From contig CAMOWC010000005.1 in assembly GCA_946628065.1 (NCBI GenBank), positions 28,870 through 92,869 of the forward strand: DNA of 64,000 bases, given 5' to 3'. Source of the DNA: an uncultured Clostridiaceae bacterium. GTDB taxonomy: Bacteria; Bacillota; Clostridia; TANB77; CAG-508. Positions 60,603 to 64,000 of this stretch are shown here, piece after piece. The number at the start of each line of letters is the position of its first letter. Position 1 is the stretch's first letter. Position numbers and translations under genes: made by a program. Below the pieces are notes generated by a model that saw nothing but the letters and a program-made list of their open reading frames with translations, was not told the origin of the DNA and did not search any database.

Positions 60603-60854
60603 ATGCTCAAAATCGCTACACCCAACGAGATCAAGCAAGCAGCAAGAAAGAAGCTGATTGAAGACTTCACAAAATTGGTTTGTGAAACTGTTGGCAGTGC
60701 TGAGAAAAGAGCACAAGAGACAGGAAAATATCAGCTTCGAATGCGACTTGACTGGCCACATGCAACCGTACCCCAAGAAGCAGTCGCAATGATTGCAGAA
60801 TCAGGGTGGAAGGTCGAAAGATGTGGATCTCAACTGATGCTGTGCCCCAAATGA
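60603..60854 (+). CDS. hypothetical 83-residue protein, GC-richer stand-alone cassette 5
   Basis: Not recognised. Basic helical N-terminus (TPNEIKQAARKKLIEDFTKL) then a compact second half (YQLRMRLDWPHATVPQEAV, WKVERCGSQLMLCPK). ATG at 60603 is chosen because GGAGGG lies 7 bases upstream. Own promoter and terminator; codons GC-richer than the flanking prepilin-like genes. It contains no CGG. It interrupts the prepilin-like array. Confidence 0.65.
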   Translation: MLKIATPNEIKQAARKKLIEDFTKLVCETVGSAEKRAQETGKYQLRMRLDWPHATVPQEAVAMIAESGWKVERCGSQLMLCPK

Positions 60855-60862
60855 CCACTGAA

Positions 60863-60892
60863 GGAAGCGCCAGGCCAGGCGCTTCCTTTTTT
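60863..60892 (+). terminator. terminator of cassette 5
   Basis: GGAAGCGCC/GGCGCTTCC stem with six Ts. Confidence 0.93.
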
Positions 60893-61060
60893 ATGACTTT
60901 AAATATTTCTAATTACAAAAAGACTTTAAAACATACTTGCGACTTGCTTTTATTAAAACTTGGAGCAAAAGACGAATAAAACGTTGATGGGGGTTAAAAA
61001 ATGATTGACAACAAGTGTGTGAAACTATATAATAAATGCATAAAACAAAGGAGAAAAAAT

Positions 61061-61198
61061 ATGATACAAATGACTGTTGCAGGCATTGGACTTGCACACA
61101 CAAGTAATTTTAACCAATGGGAAAAAATAATAAAGCATATAGGAAACTACCTATCAGTGCGTAATTTTTCTATGCAAAATTACGTAAGAGATTGGTAG
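61061..61198 (+). CDS. possible 45-residue peptide
   Basis: Short frame MIQMTVAGIGLAHTSNFNQW... with a good Shine-Dalgarno (AAAGGAGA) identical in style to the prepilin-like leaders. It ends 49 bases before gene 5. An inverted repeat (CGTAATTTT/AAAATTACG, about 61161-61186) lies in its 3' part. No family recognised; it may be a leader peptide or chance. Confidence 0.3.
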   Translation: MIQMTVAGIGLAHTSNFNQWEKIIKHIGNYLSVRNFSMQNYVRDW

Positions 61199-61246
61199 TT
61201 TTTGCATGTGTGCAAGAAATAATAAAGAGAAGGAGAATATTAAACG

Positions 61247-62566
61247 ATGGAAAAAGAAACTTTAAAAACAAAAAAAGGTATTACATTAATTGCATTGGTA
61301 ATAACTGTTGTAGTACTACTAATTCTAGCAGGCACAGCAGTAACAATAGGCTTAAGTGGAGGAGACTTATTTGGACATGCAAATAATGCAGTAGAGAAAT
61401 GGAATACAAGGGTGGCAGAAGAAAATGCAATAAATGAAGTATGGGACATGGCTAAAGGAATAATTACAGTAGCTGATGACGTTTTACCAACTTCAGCAGA
61501 AGGAGTTGCAGCAGGAAAACCAATTCAAAATCCAACAAGTTATGGGGAAAATCCAAATGCGCAAGCAACAGCAGATGGAGATGATAATTATTTTGCATTG
61601 CCAAATGGATTTTATTATGCAGGTGGAAGTGTAGATACAGGAGTAGTCATATCAGATGCTCCAGCAGATGAAAATAAGGGAACAGATAAAGCAGTTCTAA
61701 CAGGGAATCAATTTGTATGGGTGCCAGTACCTGTTGCAATAAGTACAGATACAAGTACAATTTCTACATCAGGAGTAGATTTAGCAGCAAATCCAGATAC
61801 CGTAACACCAATGGCGAAATTGCAGTCAAACAAAACAGATTATGAAGGCTTACTATATATTTTTAGTGGAACGACTTCAACATATCAACCAACTTGGAAT
61901 ATAAGTAATACGAACAATAGGGAGCCCGCATTAACGTCAAGAGAAGAATTTGATAGTTCCTACAGTAACTATGTTATTGGTCAAGGTATTACTTCCCCAA
62001 TTCCAACAATAATAGAATTAAAACAAGTCTATAAAAATGTTGTACAAAGTATAAACCAATATGGAGGATTTTATGTAGGAAGATATGAATTAGGATTAGA
62101 AGGGACAAATACAGTCTCTAAATTAGCAAGTACCACGGTAACAACAGCAGATTCAACTAATACGCAAACAAAAAGCTGGTATGGATTATATGCAAAAGCA
62201 AAAGAATATGACAAATCAAGTATAACAAGTACAATGATATGGGGAAGCCAGTATGATGCAATGATGAATTGGATGGCAAAAACAGGAAAGCCAGTTGGAA
62301 CCGTAGATGCTACTAAAAAGAATTTGTCGCAAATAACTGGAACAAAAGATGAAGATATTATTAATAATATATTTGATCTATATGGAGCACATTATGAATG
62401 TACATGTGAATGTGGAGTAGGTAATGGATTCAATGGAAGAACATATAGAGGAAGCTATTATGAACAAGGGGAAACAACCTATGCCCCAGGTTCACGCGCA
62501 TACAATGACCCATATGGATCTTATGAATTTTATTCAACTCGACTTTCATTATATATAAATATGTAA
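61247..62566 (+). CDS. prepilin-like protein 5, SUMF/FGE-type C-terminal domain
   Basis: 439 residues. TKKGITLIALVITVVVLLIL prepilin module, less close in DNA to genes 2-4. The C-terminal domain is of the formylglycine-generating-enzyme/lectin type: NQFVWVPVPVAI, GGFYVGRYELGLEG, MIWGSQYDAMMNWM, IFDLYGAHYECTCE, RTYRGSYYEQG and the terminal STRLSLYINM. AAGGAGA lies upstream. It closes the array. Confidence 0.85.
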   Translation: MEKETLKTKKGITLIALVITVVVLLILAGTAVTIGLSGGDLFGHANNAVEKWNTRVAEENAINEVWDMAKGIITVADDVLPTSAEGVAAGKPIQNPTSYGENPNAQATADGDDNYFALPNGFYYAGGSVDTGVVISDAPADENKGTDKAVLTGNQFVWVPVPVAISTDTSTISTSGVDLAANPDTVTPMAKLQSNKTDYEGLLYIFSGTTSTYQPTWNISNTNNREPALTSREEFDSSYSNYVIGQGITSPIPTIIELKQVYKNVVQSINQYGGFYVGRYELGLEGTNTVSKLASTTVTTADSTNTQTKSWYGLYAKAKEYDKSSITSTMIWGSQYDAMMNWMAKTGKPVGTVDATKKNLSQITGTKDEDIINNIFDLYGAHYECTCECGVGNGFNGRTYRGSYYEQGETTYAPGSRAYNDPYGSYEFYSTRLSLYINM

Positions 62567-62870
62567 GGACTTGGGGATGTCCATTGAAAGTTCAAAACAA
62601 ATTCAAAAAACATAAAATAATTAAAAGAACTGTTGACCACAATACTTAAGTATGATATTTTAACTTAAACAAATATTAGTGGGCAGAATATGGGATTTTC
62701 TCATATTCTGCTTTTTTGAAAGGGATAAAAATGTCAAGAATTTCAAGGCAATGTAATGATGGGAAATATTTTCATGTATATAGACTGATGGAACAAAAAA
62801 GAACAAAGTACTAAAACATAATAAGAAGAACAAATGAATAGGACATTTAATAGACGTCACCAAGCCAAAA
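62567..62870. repeat. decayed GGGGACGT-type element after the array
   Basis: The left half GGACTTGGGGATGTCCATTG at 62568 and the right half GGACATTTAATAGACGTCACC at about 62841 resemble the two arms of the 60418 element, separated by about 230 bases. The segment 62567-62665 also resembles 59122-59215, the region after gene 3. No gene is seen in 62567-63194. Confidence 0.55.
62672..62717 (+). terminator. terminator after the prepilin-like array
   Basis: GCAGAATATG.../...CATATTCTGC stem followed by six Ts. Confidence 0.88.
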
Positions 62871-62912
62871 AAAGGGCTCCTCTAGTATATTGCTAGTGGG
62901 AGCTTTTGTATA
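62870..62912 (+). terminator. terminator-like hairpin
   Basis: AAGGGCTCC...ACTAGTA-type stem with right arm GGGAGCTTTT. Confidence 0.6.
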
Positions 62913-63033
62913 TTATTTGAATTAATCAATTACAATACTATTTTGATATAAATCGTTTGGGGCAAGAACATTTAGGGACAACCATTTTTGTTAACAACTA
63001 AGGCAGAGGAGACAGCCCCTTTGCCTCAATTTT

Positions 63034-63068
63034 GACATTGTTTATAGATTAAACAATGTCTTTTTTTA
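63034..63068 (+). terminator. terminator-like hairpin before ppdK
   Basis: GACATTGTTTA/TAAACAATGTC stem (11 bp) followed by seven Ts. Confidence 0.88.
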
Positions 63069-63104
63069 TATTACAAAAATATTACAACTTTTTTACAAAT
63101 TTAA

Positions 63105-63133
63105 TTGCAATTTATAAAATACTGATATATAAT
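63105..63133 (+). promoter_or_regulatory. promoter of ppdK
   Basis: TTGCAA at 63105, 17-base spacer, TATAAT at 63128. Confidence 0.8.
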
Positions 63134-63194
63134 ACATACGTATTTTTGAGTTATGTTCAAAATTAAACACATAATAATATAAGGAGGTTTTTTT

Positions 63195-64000
63195 ATGAGT
63201 CAAAAGTATGTATACCTTTTCAGTGAAGGTAATGCAAACATGCGTGAACTACTTGGAGGTAAAGGTGCTAACTTAGCAGAAATGACAAATATAGGTTTAC
63301 CAGTTCCTCAAGGTTTCACAATTACAACTGAAGCATGTACAAAATATTATGAGGATGGAAGAGAAATAAACCCTGAAATCCAAGCACAAATTAATGAATA
63401 CATCGGAAAAATGGAGCAAATTACTGGTAAAAAATTTGGAGACAAAGAAAACCCATTATTAGTATCAGTAAGATCTGGAGCTAGAGCTTCAATGCCTGGT
63501 ATGATGGATACTATCTTAAACTTAGGCTTAAATGAAGATGTAGTTGAGGCTATTGCAGAAAAGAGCCATAATCCAAGATGGGCTTGGGATTGCTATAGAA
63601 GATTTATTCAAATGTATTCTGATGTTGTTATGGAAGTTGGAAAGAAATACTTTGAAGAATTAATAGATGAAATGAAAGCTAAGAAAGGTGTTAAACAAGA
63701 CGTTGAATTAACAGCAGATGACCTAAAAGAATTAGCTAGAGAATTTAAAGAAGAATACAAAGCTAAAATAGGAACAGAGTTCCCAGCAGATCCAAAAGAG
63801 CAATTAATGGGAGCTATTAAAGCTGTATTTAGATCATGGGACAACCCAAGAGCAAATGTATATAGAAGAGACAACGATATTCCTTATTCATGGGGAACAG
63901 CTGTAAACGTACAAGCTATGGCATTTGGTAATATGGGAGATGACTGCGGAACTGGTGTTGCATTTACTCGTGACCCAGCTACAGGTGAAAAAGGATTATT
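63195..64000 (+). CDS. ppdK: pyruvate, phosphate dikinase, N-terminal part (runs off window)
   Basis: Interconverts pyruvate, ATP and Pi with phosphoenolpyruvate, AMP and PPi; in anaerobes it often works in glycolysis with PPi. The 268 visible codons are the nucleotide-binding domain: [72 protein letters not shown] and [13 protein letters not shown] at the edge. ATG follows AAGGAGG in a strong expression context. It complements the pgk-tpiA-gpmI genes at the other end of the window. Confidence 0.98.
   Translation, partial: MSQKYVYLFSEGNANMRELLGGKGANLAEMTNIGLPVPQGFTITTEACTKYYEDGREINPEIQAQINEYIGKMEQITGKKFGDKENPLLVSVRSGARASMPGMMDTILNLGLNEDVVEAIAEKSHNPRWAWDCYRRFIQMYSDVVMEVGKKYFEELIDEMKAKKGVKQDVELTADDLKELAREFKEEYKAKIGTEFPADPKEQLMGAIKAVFRSWDNPRANVYRRDNDIPYSWGTAVNVQAMAFGNMGDDCGTGVAFTRDPATGEKGL

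Noticed and set aside
55817..62566. Diversity-generating retroelement
   Set aside because: Target-like folds occur, but no reverse transcriptase, template repeat or accessory gene is present in the window.

Overview
The window is AT-rich, with strong AGGAGG-type ribosome binding sites, GTG and TTG starts alongside ATG, sigma-A-type promoters (TTGACA/TATAAT, mostly 17-base spacers) and many intrinsic terminators. It carries PolC, an L-form GlyRS without a T-box, prepilin-like surface proteins and dockerin-like modules. This points to a low-GC Gram-positive bacterium in Clostridia, probably an uncultured gut lineage (inference from gene content).

Layout. 1-4.9 kb: glycolysis (pgk end, tpiA, gpmI), a YezG-like immunity protein and a DUF368 lipid-carrier translocase. 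5.2-18.7 kb: the translation and envelope block rpsB-tsf // pyrH-frr-uppS-cdsA-rseP-polC, split by a prepilin-like gene and a metal-efflux pair. 18.8-24.9 kb: small membrane and secreted proteins, then rpsO and pnp. 25-29.9 kb: two membrane glycosyltransferases, a P-loop/Asp23-like protein, cmk, plsC. 30.5-36 kb: HD hydrolase, SecD/SecF-like pair, rhodanese, U32 peptidase. 36.2-40.5 kb: wall hydrolases with dockerin-like tails and a repeat-rich surface anchor. 40.5-50.4 kb: tRNA-Thr, hpt, ftsY, UPF0182, pgsA, ligA, M23 peptidase. 50.4-55.6 kb: tRNA-Trp, tmRNA, a Ca-type P-ATPase, glyS. 55.8-62.6 kb: an array of prepilin-like genes with shared 5' ends and unrelated 3' ends. 63.2 kb to the end: start of ppdK.

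Main discovery. Nine genes appear broken by frameshifts, but every break has the same form: an in-frame CGG codon at which skipping only the C restores the family sequence and yields a glycine codon (GGA, GGT or GGG). There are 13 such sites, in pgsA, glyS, rseP, a P-type ATPase (its invariant TGES), M23 (three sites), U32, an HD hydrolase (two sites), an amidase and a prepilin-like gene. Scanning by eye, I found no other in-frame CGG in the AT-rich native genes, roughly 18,000 codons. The simplest reading is that CGG is not an arginine codon here but a +1 frameshift signal, or that CGGN acts as a four-base glycine codon. Five small GC-richer single-gene cassettes with their own promoters and terminators look foreign. 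Four of them use CGG as ordinary arginine (nine codons), which conflicts with the host rule.

Other structure: a family of long perfect hairpins with a GGGGACGT core lies between genes, one of them separating the gpmI Shine-Dalgarno from its start codon.
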